This document shows, piece after piece, positions 35,486 to 43,449 of a stretch of 60,997 nt of DNA. The DNA comes from an uncultured Saccharofermentans sp. GTDB taxonomy: Bacteria > Bacillota > Clostridia > Saccharofermentanales > Saccharofermentanaceae. The first letter of the stretch is position 1. The number at the start of each line of letters is the position of its first letter. Below the pieces are notes generated by a model that searched no databases, was not told the origin of the DNA, and saw only the letters and a list, made by a program, of their open reading frames with translations. Where the stretch lies: the NCBI GenBank assembly GCA_905234715.1, contig CAJOJI010000008.1, forward strand, positions 1 through 60,997, given 5' to 3'. A program made the position numbers and the translations under genes.

Positions 35486-36580
35486 TTAAAAACTGTTTAT
35501 CGTTCTGATCACATAGTCCTGTTCTTCGTCTGTCATTCCGTTATACAGCGGAATCGAAAGAACAGTGTCGGCATATCTTTCGGTAACGGGGAGACTGCCT
35601 TTCTTTAATCCCAGATAACCATATGCTTCAGAAAGATGAGGCGGGATCGGATAGTGGATTATCGTTCCTATGCCGTTTTCATCAAGATATCTGATAAGCT
35701 CATCACGGCAGTCAGTCCTTATGACATACTGATGCCAGATATGCGTTGCGCCTTCCCTTATCTCCGGCAGAATTATCTTATCGTTATGAAGTTCTTCGGA
35801 ATATCGTTCGCAGATCTTTTTCTTTTCCTCTGCAAGCTCTTCAAGATGACTGAGCCTTACTCTCAGAAAACCTGCCTGGATCTCATCAAGGCGGGAATTC
35901 GCACCGACAACCTTGTTGTAATATCTTTTCTCGGATCCGTAATTCCTGAACACACGGATGTCATCAGCAATCTCTTTCTTGTTAGTTATGACGGCCCCGG
36001 CATCGCCGAAAGCGCCCAGATTCTTGGAAGGATAAAAAGAGAAACAGCCGATATCACCGAAGGTTCCTACTTGGCGACCGTTCCATTTTGCACCGTGTGC
36101 CTGTGCGCAATCCTCAACAAGACGCAGGTTATATTTTTTGCAAAGATCAACAACAGTAGTCATGTCAGACGCCTGGCCGTACAGATGAACGACAAGTATC
36201 GCTTTTGTCTTCTCCGTGATCTTTTCTTCTATCTTTGATGTGTCGATATTAAAGTATTCATCAGGCTCGACAAATACAGGTGTGGCACCGTTTATCGTGA
36301 TTCCCATTACACTGGCAATATATGTGTTGCCCTGTACGATTACCTCATCGCCGGGACCGATTCCGAGCACGCGGAAAGCGATCCACAACGCATCAAGTCC
36401 GCTTGCAAGGCCAACACAATATTCCGCGCCTGTATACGATGCAAATTCCTTTTCAAAGTTTTCGACTTCACGGCCTAATACATACCAGCCTGATCTGAGC
36501 ACCTCAAGCGCTTTGTCTTCAAATTCTTTCTGATACTTGTAAAAACCTCTGTCCAGACGGTTTGGCATTATTCTGTCCAT
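35486..36580 (-). CDS. dTDP-3-amino-3,6-dideoxyhexose transaminase (FdtB/QdtB-like)
   Basis: 364 residues, DegT/DnrJ/EryC1 family. PLP lysine in FSFYPSKNLGAFGDAGA, with EDCAQAHGAKW before it and the late THIWHQYVIRT and YPIPPHL. These segments are typical of enzymes that aminate C3 of dTDP-3-keto-6-deoxyhexoses. The FdtA-like ketoisomerase of the same operon would supply the substrate from dTDP-4-keto-6-deoxyglucose made by RmlAB elsewhere in the window. The product would be dTDP-Fuc3N or dTDP-Qui3N; the sequence alone does not say which. Confidence 0.9.
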   Translation of the reverse strand: MDRIMPNRLDRGFYKYQKEFEDKALEVLRSGWYVLGREVENFEKEFASYTGAEYCVGLASGLDALWIAFRVLGIGPGDEVIVQGNTYIASVMGITINGATPVFVEPDEYFNIDTSKIEEKITEKTKAILVVHLYGQASDMTTVVDLCKKYNLRLVEDCAQAHGAKWNGRQVGTFGDIGCFSFYPSKNLGAFGDAGAVITNKKEIADDIRVFRNYGSEKRYYNKVVGANSRLDEIQAGFLRVRLSHLEELAEEKKKICERYSEELHNDKIILPEIREGATHIWHQYVIRTDCRDELIRYLDENGIGTIIHYPIPPHLSEAYGYLGLKKGSLPVTERYADTVLSIPLYNGMTDEEQDYVIRTINSF

Positions 36581-36592
36581 ATCAACAGTTCC

Positions 36593-37123
36593 TTATCGAT
36601 TCTCATCAAACTCGTCTTTTAACATGCCGTACCATTTCCAGCCGACATACCGGCCGTCGATTATGAAATGATTCCTAAACTCGCCTTCAGGCCTGAATCC
36701 GCATCTTTCATAAAGTCTGATCGCACGTTCATTATTCGAAAAGACATTCAGGTACACCCTTTGCAGGCCCAATTCATTAAAGGCTTTCTTAAGCACCGAT
36801 ATGGTTGCTTCGTGTCCGATGCCCTTACCGTGCACCGTTTTTCTGGTTACGATCGCAAACTCAGCATTGCTGTTTTCCAGGTCTATATTCTTCAAACTTA
36901 CAGTGCCGAGATACTGATCATCTGCCTGATCCACAATTGCAAAATGAAGATCTGTTCCTGTGGAAACAGCATCCGGAAATGCGGCTTTCTTAATAAATGC
37001 AAGAACATCATCAATGGTGTAGTCAGCCATTCTACGCTTGAATGATCTTTGGATTTCAGCATCATGCATCCATTCGAGCATGAGAGGCGCATCTTTTGCT
37101 TTCAGCTCTCTTAATACGATCAT
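36593..37123 (-). CDS. GNAT-family N-acetyltransferase
   Basis: 176 residues, RimJ/RimL-like or PseH-like GNAT: VLRELKAKDAPLMLEWM, YLGTVSLKNIDLENSNAEF, TVHGKGIGHEATISVLKKAF (acetyl-CoA loop), NNERAIRLYERCGFRPEG. Encoded between a lipid-sugar transferase and a C3 sugar aminotransferase, it probably acetylates the amino sugar. In the characterised FdtC and QdtC routes that step uses a left-handed beta-helix enzyme, so a GNAT here would be a replacement. It overlaps the GtrB-like gene by 4 nt. Confidence 0.88.
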   Translation of the reverse strand: MIVLRELKAKDAPLMLEWMHDAEIQRSFKRRMADYTIDDVLAFIKKAAFPDAVSTGTDLHFAIVDQADDQYLGTVSLKNIDLENSNAEFAIVTRKTVHGKGIGHEATISVLKKAFNELGLQRVYLNVFSNNERAIRLYERCGFRPEGEFRNHFIIDGRYVGWKWYGMLKDEFDENR

Positions 37124-38058
37124 CTTCTGTTCTCTCTCGGATCATCTCTGTCTTCGATGATGTACGGCGGGCGCTTTCTGGATGCATCAAAGGACCTCCA
37201 CAGATACTCGCCCAGAATTCCCATAGACAGCATAGTTATGCCAAAGCTTAAGAGGTTGAAGATTATAAGTGTTGTATAACCGCTGACGGGAATATTGCCT
37301 GTCAGTTTTGCGATCAATACTACTATCGTCCATACAATACCGACCAAGAATGAAATAACGCCCACGATCTCAAGTATTCTTATCGGCAGTGTCGAAAAGC
37401 TGAAGAGTGTATCTGATACGAGACGTATCTTTTTCTTCAAAGTCCATCTGCTCTTGCCGATTTCGCGTGCTTTTCTCTTGTAATAAACGATACCGGTCCT
37501 GAATCCGCTCCAAAGTATCTGACCTGTTATCGCGCTGTTCTTCTCGTCGAGCTGTTCGATGACATCAATTACTTTTCTGTCGAGAAGATAAATATCAAAT
37601 CCGTTCTTTGGCATGTTGGGAAGCGAAGTCTTTCTGACCATCCAGTAATACATGTTGGCAAAACCGACTTGTGTCTTACTCTCGTCCCTTTCCTCCCTGC
37701 ACGCAAGAACAACGTTGTTTCCGGATCTCCAGCTTTCAACCATATCAAGCAGCAACTCGGTGGGTTCCTGAAGATCTGCAGCTTTAATAACGGCACAGTC
37801 TCCCGTAGCGTTGGACAAGCCGCAGAGGCACGCGGCATGCGAACCGAAATTTCTGGATAACGAAACAGGTTTTATGTTGGGATCTTCCTTCGCCAGTTCG
37901 CAGATAACCTCATAGCTCTTATCTTTTGAGCCGTCGTTAACCATTATTATCTCGTAATCATAATCTATCTTGTCGATAAACTTCTCTTTGATATCCGCAT
38001 ACAGAGGGCGGAGATTTGCTTCGTTATAGTAGACCGGAATTACTATAGAGACCTTCAT
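37120..38058 (-). CDS. GtrB/DPM1-like polyprenyl-phosphate glycosyltransferase
   Basis: 312 residues. The N-terminal GT2 domain has VSIVIPVYYNEANLRPLY, IIMVNDGSKDKSYEVI, SLSRNFGSHAACLCGL and AADLQEPTELL. Two C-terminal membrane helices (about 228-250 and 262-288) are typical of GtrB-like enzymes that put a sugar on undecaprenyl phosphate. A late SRWTLKKKIRLVSDTLFSFS motif also fits. With the GtrA domain at 33364 it suggests a lipid-linked donor route for decorating a surface polymer. It overlaps its neighbours on both sides by 4 nt. Confidence 0.92.
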   Translation of the reverse strand: MKVSIVIPVYYNEANLRPLYADIKEKFIDKIDYDYEIIMVNDGSKDKSYEVICELAKEDPNIKPVSLSRNFGSHAACLCGLSNATGDCAVIKAADLQEPTELLLDMVESWRSGNNVVLACREERDESKTQVGFANMYYWMVRKTSLPNMPKNGFDIYLLDRKVIDVIEQLDEKNSAITGQILWSGFRTGIVYYKRKAREIGKSRWTLKKKIRLVSDTLFSFSTLPIRILEIVGVISFLVGIVWTIVVLIAKLTGNIPVSGYTTLIIFNLLSFGITMLSMGILGEYLWRSFDASRKRPPYIIEDRDDPRENRR

Positions 38059-38483
38059 TTTTCTTCTCCGGCCTCATTGACTATTTTCAGGTATTCATCG
38101 TAATCCCTGATATATTCATCGGGATCATAATGCGTATTTGCAATGCACAACAATACGGAATCCTCGCTGAAATCATACATTTCCTTCCATATCATTTTAG
38201 GAAGATAGATTCCCGTATGCGGACGATTCAGAGAAAAGACTGTCTCGTTGCCCTTTCCGTCCTTAACTCTGACTTTACTGGTGCCTGCCACATTGATAAG
38301 AACGAATTCGCTGATTTTATTGGCATGCTGCCCTCTTACGACATCCTTGTCAGAACCGTAGATATAAAAGATCCTCTTGATATCAAAAGGTATGTCTTGC
38401 ATTCCCTCAACGATAACAAGGTGACCGCGTTCATCACCTTTCTGAGAAAACTCAAGCATTTGTGTAAGATTCAGTACATTCAT
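38055..38483 (-). CDS. dTDP-4-keto-6-deoxyglucose 3,4-ketoisomerase (FdtA/QdtA-like cupin)
   Basis: 142 residues, the usual size of this cupin family (WxcM-like C-terminal type). KGDERGHLVIVEG, RIFYIYGSDKDVVRGQHANK and IYLPKMIWKEMYDFSEDSVLLCIA are recognisable, with the His of RGQHANK as the expected catalytic base. It moves the keto group from C4 to C3, giving the substrate for FdtB-like transamination. First gene of the five-gene minus operon. No clear Shine-Dalgarno sequence precedes the ATG; the 182-bp gap upstream (38484-38665) is AT-rich and likely holds the promoter, but no boxes are convincing. Confidence 0.9.
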   Translation of the reverse strand: MNVLNLTQMLEFSQKGDERGHLVIVEGMQDIPFDIKRIFYIYGSDKDVVRGQHANKISEFVLINVAGTSKVRVKDGKGNETVFSLNRPHTGIYLPKMIWKEMYDFSEDSVLLCIANTHYDPDEYIRDYDEYLKIVNEAGEEK

Positions 38484-38665
38484 AATAGATACGCATATTT
38501 CATTAAGTTTAAAGGGGCATAATCATTCTCATAATTAAGCACAGTCTTCTATATATTATTATATGTAAACCACCATAAAAATCAAAACATCTTAAGCAAT
38601 CAATAAAGCTCAAATACCTGCATTACAGCTCTTTGACCATCATGAAAGATCTGAAATCTCATTAT

Positions 38666-39553
38666 TTATCTTCTTCCCACTGCGTTTTCTGCAATGGTCT
38701 CAATTGCTTTGACTGACTGCGGCCACTCCGGATGAGCTATCGGATAAACGTGGTGCATTATGAATTCGCCTTCGTTTTGTCCTTCGTAGTACATGACGCC
38801 CGGAACGTTTTCCTTGAACGCACGGTTCTGCTCCAAAAGGAAATCAGCTTCGCCTGCAATTACGGAAACCCTGAGGCCGCTGTCCTGCTCTGCAATGAGA
38901 TTAAGGTCGTAAGCATAATCAGGAAGCCTTGAAGACTCTGCCTTGGTGTCCACGCGCTTTTCGAAATAGTAACCGGGGAAACCCTTAACGTTATTCTGGA
39001 TGCCGGGACAGATTAGGTTGGCAGATTCAACAGTTCCCTTAAGCTTCTCGAAAACCCACATCTTATGGGCAACGTGTCTGCTCCTTGCAGCCACGGCAAC
39101 CATATAAGCGAGATATCCGCCTGCGGAATCGCCGACTGTGTGATACTTCTTAAAGCCGTATTTGATATAGACGAAGTTCATCGCCTTGAAAACTTCGGTG
39201 ATCATCTGCGGAAGATCCGCTTCGGGTGCAAGCGTATAGTCAACATTTACGACAGGAATTCCCGCCTTGATCGCAAGATGCATTCCAAAGTTCTGATCGA
39301 GTTTCTTAAAGCCGTATACGAAGGCTCCGCCGTGGATGAGGATAAAGCACTCTTTTGCGCCTACACAACCGAAAGGAGTATAGACATCAAGCTTTAATGG
39401 AGTGTCGCCTTCCTTGTAGACAATGTCCGTCTCGGATTTGCATCCGGCAGGAAATTCCTCAGATTCGAGCCTGGGCGTGTCAAATTCAGTGCAATTCTTT
39501 ATGAAGATCTGTCTTTCCTTTTCAACCTTGTGCCTGATGAAAGAGTCGAACAT
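38666..39553 (-). CDS. Alpha/beta-hydrolase esterase (HSL-like)
   Basis: 295 residues. The oxyanion motif is FILIHGGAFVYGFKKL and the nucleophile is in TVGDSAGGYLAYMVAV. A likely acid is in IAGEADFLLE and the catalytic His in HHVYPIAHPEW. This is the hormone-sensitive-lipase-type esterase group. No signal peptide, so probably cytosolic. Substrate unknown; position after an O-antigen-ligase-like gene makes removal of acetyl or other ester groups from glycans or imported oligosaccharides conceivable. AAGGAGG lies before the ATG. Confidence 0.9.
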   Translation of the reverse strand: MFDSFIRHKVEKERQIFIKNCTEFDTPRLESEEFPAGCKSETDIVYKEGDTPLKLDVYTPFGCVGAKECFILIHGGAFVYGFKKLDQNFGMHLAIKAGIPVVNVDYTLAPEADLPQMITEVFKAMNFVYIKYGFKKYHTVGDSAGGYLAYMVAVAARSRHVAHKMWVFEKLKGTVESANLICPGIQNNVKGFPGYYFEKRVDTKAESSRLPDYAYDLNLIAEQDSGLRVSVIAGEADFLLEQNRAFKENVPGVMYYEGQNEGEFIMHHVYPIAHPEWPQSVKAIETIAENAVGRR

Positions 39554-39574
39554 GGGGAAGCCTCCTTCCTGATG

Positions 39575-40981
39575 TCACTTCTTCTTTAAAGAAATGGGCT
39601 TTGTCCTCGCTGTTACCAAACCTAATATGAGCCAGAAATAAGGTGCTACGTTCATGACGCTGCTGCTGACCAATGCCTGTGAAATGTATGCAACGAAAGC
39701 GCCGAAGAATATCCACATATAACTTCTCTTAACATCATTCTTCTCGTGAATGATTGCCTTGACCGAACTTACAGCTGCATAGATGAGAAGTGCCAGATAG
39801 TTGATGATTGCGAAAACACCCTGTGTTGCGAGTGTGTGGATATATTCGCAGTGTCCCTTGGACTGAACATACATACCGGGTTCCCAGCCGGGCTGCTCTC
39901 TGAATGCTTCTGCAAGGTTGTCAAGTCCGATACCTGTAGCCCAGTGATGAGGAACGCTTGAGAGAGCTGCTCTCCAGATGTCATCTCTGCCGTTGCCGAT
40001 GTTACCCGTATCTGAAAGCTCTGAGATATCCTCTGTTGTCTGCTCGATCTTATCCGTGATGGAAGGCTCGAGAATGATGTTGAGAATTATGACTACGATG
40101 TATCCGATGATAAGTATGATGAAATCGATGATTATCTGTTTTAATGAATCCTTATCGATCGCACCCTTCTTGCTCATAATCGCAAATGAAATGATGTATG
40201 TAAGGATCATTGCTCCGAGTCCGAGCCAAGCAAGACGCGCCATACTTGCGATCATTACGTAGAACATGAGGATCGACAATGCAAAGATCGCCCACTTTGC
40301 CGCCTTTTTCTTAAAGATCTTGGAGCTCATTATGAACAGGCCTGATGTAACTGCCGTGAGAACGCATGAAAGTGTTCCGAAGAAGTTTGTATTCTGGAGC
40401 AGTCCGTATGTTGCCGTGTAACCCGGACGGTCAGATTCATAGAGGCAGTATGAGATCTCGAATCCTCTTGTCTGAAGGAATGCAACGACGCCCTGAATAA
40501 CGGCAACGATCACATATGTGATAAGAACCTTTCTTCTGAGGTTTGTATCTTCGATCATGGAACCTGCATAGAAAAGTCCGTAGTAGCAAAGGAAGTGCAG
40601 AGGATGCTCCATATAGTATTTATAGCCGTCAGCGAAAACACCGAAATTCTTTGAGCAGAACATCGAGATGAGCATGAAAGCCAAAAGCGTAAAATAGAAA
40701 ACATCAGCCACATAGAACTTGAATTTTCCGGATACCGCTCTGCCTATTAATGACAGGACTACAAACAGCGTTAATGCAATACCGAATATAGCAACAACAT
40801 AGGGCTGCAAATAGGACGGATACCAAGTCCTGAAAGCCTTGATCTTTGATCGCTTCAGAATCTCATTAATTAATTCCACTACCGGCAGTGCTATGAGCAG
40901 TGCCATCGATATGTAGCATAAAACTTTATCGGACGCAATCTTCGCGAGCACCGGTGTTTTTGCCTTGGTTTCTCCAGTCAT
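39575..40981 (-). CDS. O-antigen ligase/polymerase-like membrane protein
   Basis: 468 residues from the ATG at 40981, preceded by AGGGG with 7-nt spacing; the frame could start at 41005. About 10-12 hydrophobic segments. The Wzy_C-like loop has DDIWRAALSSVPHHWATGIG and EYIHTLATQGVFAIINYLALL. It is a second such protein in the window (the other is at 12945). It shares an operon with the esterase gene 21 nt downstream and lies next to the FdtA operon, so ligation or polymerisation of that second glycan is a reasonable guess. Confidence 0.85.
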   Translation of the reverse strand: MTGETKAKTPVLAKIASDKVLCYISMALLIALPVVELINEILKRSKIKAFRTWYPSYLQPYVVAIFGIALTLFVVLSLIGRAVSGKFKFYVADVFYFTLLAFMLISMFCSKNFGVFADGYKYYMEHPLHFLCYYGLFYAGSMIEDTNLRRKVLITYVIVAVIQGVVAFLQTRGFEISYCLYESDRPGYTATYGLLQNTNFFGTLSCVLTAVTSGLFIMSSKIFKKKAAKWAIFALSILMFYVMIASMARLAWLGLGAMILTYIISFAIMSKKGAIDKDSLKQIIIDFIILIIGYIVVIILNIILEPSITDKIEQTTEDISELSDTGNIGNGRDDIWRAALSSVPHHWATGIGLDNLAEAFREQPGWEPGMYVQSKGHCEYIHTLATQGVFAIINYLALLIYAAVSSVKAIIHEKNDVKRSYMWIFFGAFVAYISQALVSSSVMNVAPYFWLILGLVTARTKPISLKKK

Positions 40982-41079
40982 TTCAATACCCCTGTATAAA
41001 ATCATTTAATTATTTTGCTTATTATAAAGAACTTGCTTTTCTTTTGAAAGTCTGTCGGCATTCACGCTTACACTTGTTA

Positions 41080-41085
41080 TATAAT
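41080..41085 (+). promoter_or_regulatory. Candidate -10 box of the ttd operon
   Basis: TATAAT at 41080-41085 lies 31 nt before the ATG at 41117. No clear -35 box at the usual distance. Confidence 0.4.
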
Positions 41086-41116
41086 TGTCACGAAAAGAAT
41101 TAACGGAGGTTTTCTT

Positions 41117-42010
41117 ATGTCAATACCCCGCGAACAGTTATCGGCACTTGTCGCATCCTTTATGAGCTACTCCGCAGGACATCTTCCTGACGATGTTAAG
41201 CTCCGTTTGGCACAGATGAAAGAGATCGAGAACGAAGGCTTCGCTCCCGACATCTACAACGTAATGGAAAAGAACATGCAGCTTGCAGATTCTTTGAAGA
41301 GACCTTCATGCCAGGATACAGGCATCCCGCAGTTCTTTGCACGCGTAGGCTCCAAGTGGCCTTACATGGACATCATCGAAGATGCCCTTATCGATGCCGT
41401 AAAGGAAGCTACTGCAAAGGCTCCTTTGAGACCTAATGCGGTCGAGGTTTTCGATGAGAAGAATACAGGCAACAATATCGGTACTCACAGCCCCTGGATC
41501 GACTGGGAGATCGTTAAGGACAGTGATGAATTAGAACTCTATTTCTATATGGCAGGCGGCGGATGCTCACTGCCCGGTTTCTCAAAAGTCCTCATGCCTC
41601 TTGAAGGTTACGAAGGCATCGCAAAAGCTGTTTTCGAGCAGATGACTACATACGGCGTAAATGCCTGCCCCCCGTGCCTCGTCGGCATCGGCATAGCAGG
41701 TTCCTCCGAAGTCGCTGCAAAGCTCTCAAAGAAAGCACTCTTGAGACAGGTCGGTTCACACAACCCGAACCCCAAGGCAGCAGAGATGGAAAAGCTGATT
41801 GAAGACGGCCTCAATTCAATTGGTCTCGGTCCCGGCGGATTCGGCGGCAAGCTTTCCGTAATGGGCGTCAACATCGAGCAGGCTTCAAGACACCCCGCTA
41901 CACTTGCAATGGGTATGTCCACTGCATGCTGGGCGCACAGAAGAGCAGGCATAAAGATCAAGCCTGACTTCACCTACGATTTCTTCACACACAAGGGGGC
42001 AGTCTTATGA
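41117..42010 (+). CDS. ttdA: L(+)-tartrate dehydratase / class I fumarase alpha subunit
   Basis: 297 residues. It closely follows the TtdA pattern: SCQDTGIPQFFARVG, APLRPNAVEVFDEKNTG, YMAGGGCSLPGFSKVLMP, NACPPCLVGIGIAGS, NPNPKAAEME and ACWAHRRAG. The conserved Cys residues (in SCQDTG, GGGCSLPG and CPP) fit a 4Fe-4S hydro-lyase. It works with the beta subunit encoded next (4-nt overlap). Two-subunit class I fumarases look similar, so fumarate is a possible substrate. GGAGG precedes the ATG. Confidence 0.88.
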   Translation: MSIPREQLSALVASFMSYSAGHLPDDVKLRLAQMKEIENEGFAPDIYNVMEKNMQLADSLKRPSCQDTGIPQFFARVGSKWPYMDIIEDALIDAVKEATAKAPLRPNAVEVFDEKNTGNNIGTHSPWIDWEIVKDSDELELYFYMAGGGCSLPGFSKVLMPLEGYEGIAKAVFEQMTTYGVNACPPCLVGIGIAGSSEVAAKLSKKALLRQVGSHNPNPKAAEMEKLIEDGLNSIGLGPGGFGGKLSVMGVNIEQASRHPATLAMGMSTACWAHRRAGIKIKPDFTYDFFTHKGAVL

Positions 42011-42630
42011 GCACTTTTGAATTCAAAACACCCGTATCAGACGAAGATATTAAAAAGGTTCACATCGGCGACGTCATCTACCTCACAGGCGATATCGTAA
42101 CAGGCAGAGACGATGTGCATCACAGAGTGGTAATCTCAGGCAAGGAACCTCCGGTCGATCTCAAGGGCAAGGCAATTTTTCATGCAGGCCCCATCATGAA
42201 GAAGATCAATGCCGAAGGCGAGCCCGATAAATACAAGGTAATCAGCGTAGGCCCCACAACATCCATGCGTATGGAAAAGGCTCAGGCTGAGTTCCTCGAA
42301 AAGACAGGCGTAAAGATCATCATCGGCAAAGGCGGAATGGGTCCCAAGACCACACAGGGCTGTATCGATAACTGTGCGATCCACACCATCTTCCCCGGCG
42401 GATGCGCCGTGGTTGCAGCTGAAGAAGTTGTTGATGTTGAAGGCGTTGAATGGCTCGATCTCGGAATGCCTGAAGCTATGTGGAGACTTAAGGCCGAGAA
42501 ATTCGGACCCCTGATCGTATCCATCGATTCGTACGGCAACAACCTGATCGAGAATAACAAAGTCGACTTCAACACAAAAAGAGAACAGGCCTTAGAGAAC
42601 CTCAAGGGCAAGCTCTCCTACATGGAATAA
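42007..42630 (+). CDS. ttdB: L(+)-tartrate dehydratase / class I fumarase beta subunit
   Basis: 207 residues, TtdB size. HIGDVIYLTGDIVTGRDDVH, AIFHAGPIMKK, VGPTTSMRMEKAQAEFLEKT, IIGKGGMGPKTTQGC and FGPLIVSIDSYGNNLI are the expected beta-domain motifs. It overlaps the alpha subunit gene by 4 nt and the HAD gene by 1 nt (TAATG), so the three are translationally coupled. Confidence 0.88.
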   Translation: MSTFEFKTPVSDEDIKKVHIGDVIYLTGDIVTGRDDVHHRVVISGKEPPVDLKGKAIFHAGPIMKKINAEGEPDKYKVISVGPTTSMRMEKAQAEFLEKTGVKIIIGKGGMGPKTTQGCIDNCAIHTIFPGGCAVVAAEEVVDVEGVEWLDLGMPEAMWRLKAEKFGPLIVSIDSYGNNLIENNKVDFNTKREQALENLKGKLSYME

Positions 42631-43343
42631 TGAAGAAAGACTTAACTTCATTTGCACCTTATCCCGATCTTAAAGCGCTCTCGAAAGAAGGCGTTAAACT
42701 GCTCATCTTCGATCTCGACGGAACCCTCCTCGACTCAATGACAGTATGGCATGACGTCGATAAGGAATTTCTCGGCCGCTACGGATATGAGGTAACTCCC
42801 GAATATACCGAAGTGGTAAAAAGAGCAACGATCGAAGATGCCGCAAGATACACCCAGACAAAGTACCGCATCCCTCTCACATGGCAGGAGATCGTCGATG
42901 CGTGGGAGTCTATGGTATATGGATTTTACAGGTCTGAAGTCTGTCTCAAAAAAGGCGCAAGAGAGTATCTTGATGAGGCAAAAAGACTCGGATTTTCTTT
43001 GTGCGTAACGACTGCTCTTTCACGTCAGAATGCGAACGCATCACTGGTCCATACAGGAATAAGGGACATGTTCGATTTTGTTATCACGCTTGAAGATCTC
43101 GGCAATAAGATCGATAAGAGTTCGCCTGATGTTTTTCTTCGCGCCACCGATTATATTTCCGCTCCAGGAATCGTCGTAACGCCCGACAAGGCAGTTGTTT
43201 TCGATGACGTTCCGCAGGCAATGAAAGGCGCAAGAGCTGGCGGCTTTAAAACATGTGCGGTATATGACAACATCGGCTGCGGAGGTCCCGATGATTGGGA
43301 GAGCTTCGCAGCCGGTTGTGATTTCTCTGTATATGAATTCTGA
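42630..43343 (+). CDS. HAD-family phosphatase (beta-phosphoglucomutase-like)
   Basis: 237 residues: nucleophile motif LLIFDLDGTLLDSMTVWHDV, then SLCVTTALSR (motif II Thr), a Lys-containing NKIDKSSPDVFLRA and KAVVFDDVPQAMKGARAGGF (motif IV). Cap domain of the all-helical C1 type. Substrate unknown. Coupling to the tartrate dehydratase-like genes is tight, but a link in metabolism is not obvious; HAD phosphatases of this type often act on sugar phosphates or repair side products. Confidence 0.88.
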   Translation: MKKDLTSFAPYPDLKALSKEGVKLLIFDLDGTLLDSMTVWHDVDKEFLGRYGYEVTPEYTEVVKRATIEDAARYTQTKYRIPLTWQEIVDAWESMVYGFYRSEVCLKKGAREYLDEAKRLGFSLCVTTALSRQNANASLVHTGIRDMFDFVITLEDLGNKIDKSSPDVFLRATDYISAPGIVVTPDKAVVFDDVPQAMKGARAGGFKTCAVYDNIGCGGPDDWESFAAGCDFSVYEF

Positions 43344-43449
43344 ACTTGTTTCTTATTCCATATATTGTTAATCCATTATTCCTAAAATCCTTAATCTACG
43401 GCCGTAAATCAGATTTCATTTACAGATCTTTTATCTATGCAGTTTAGGA

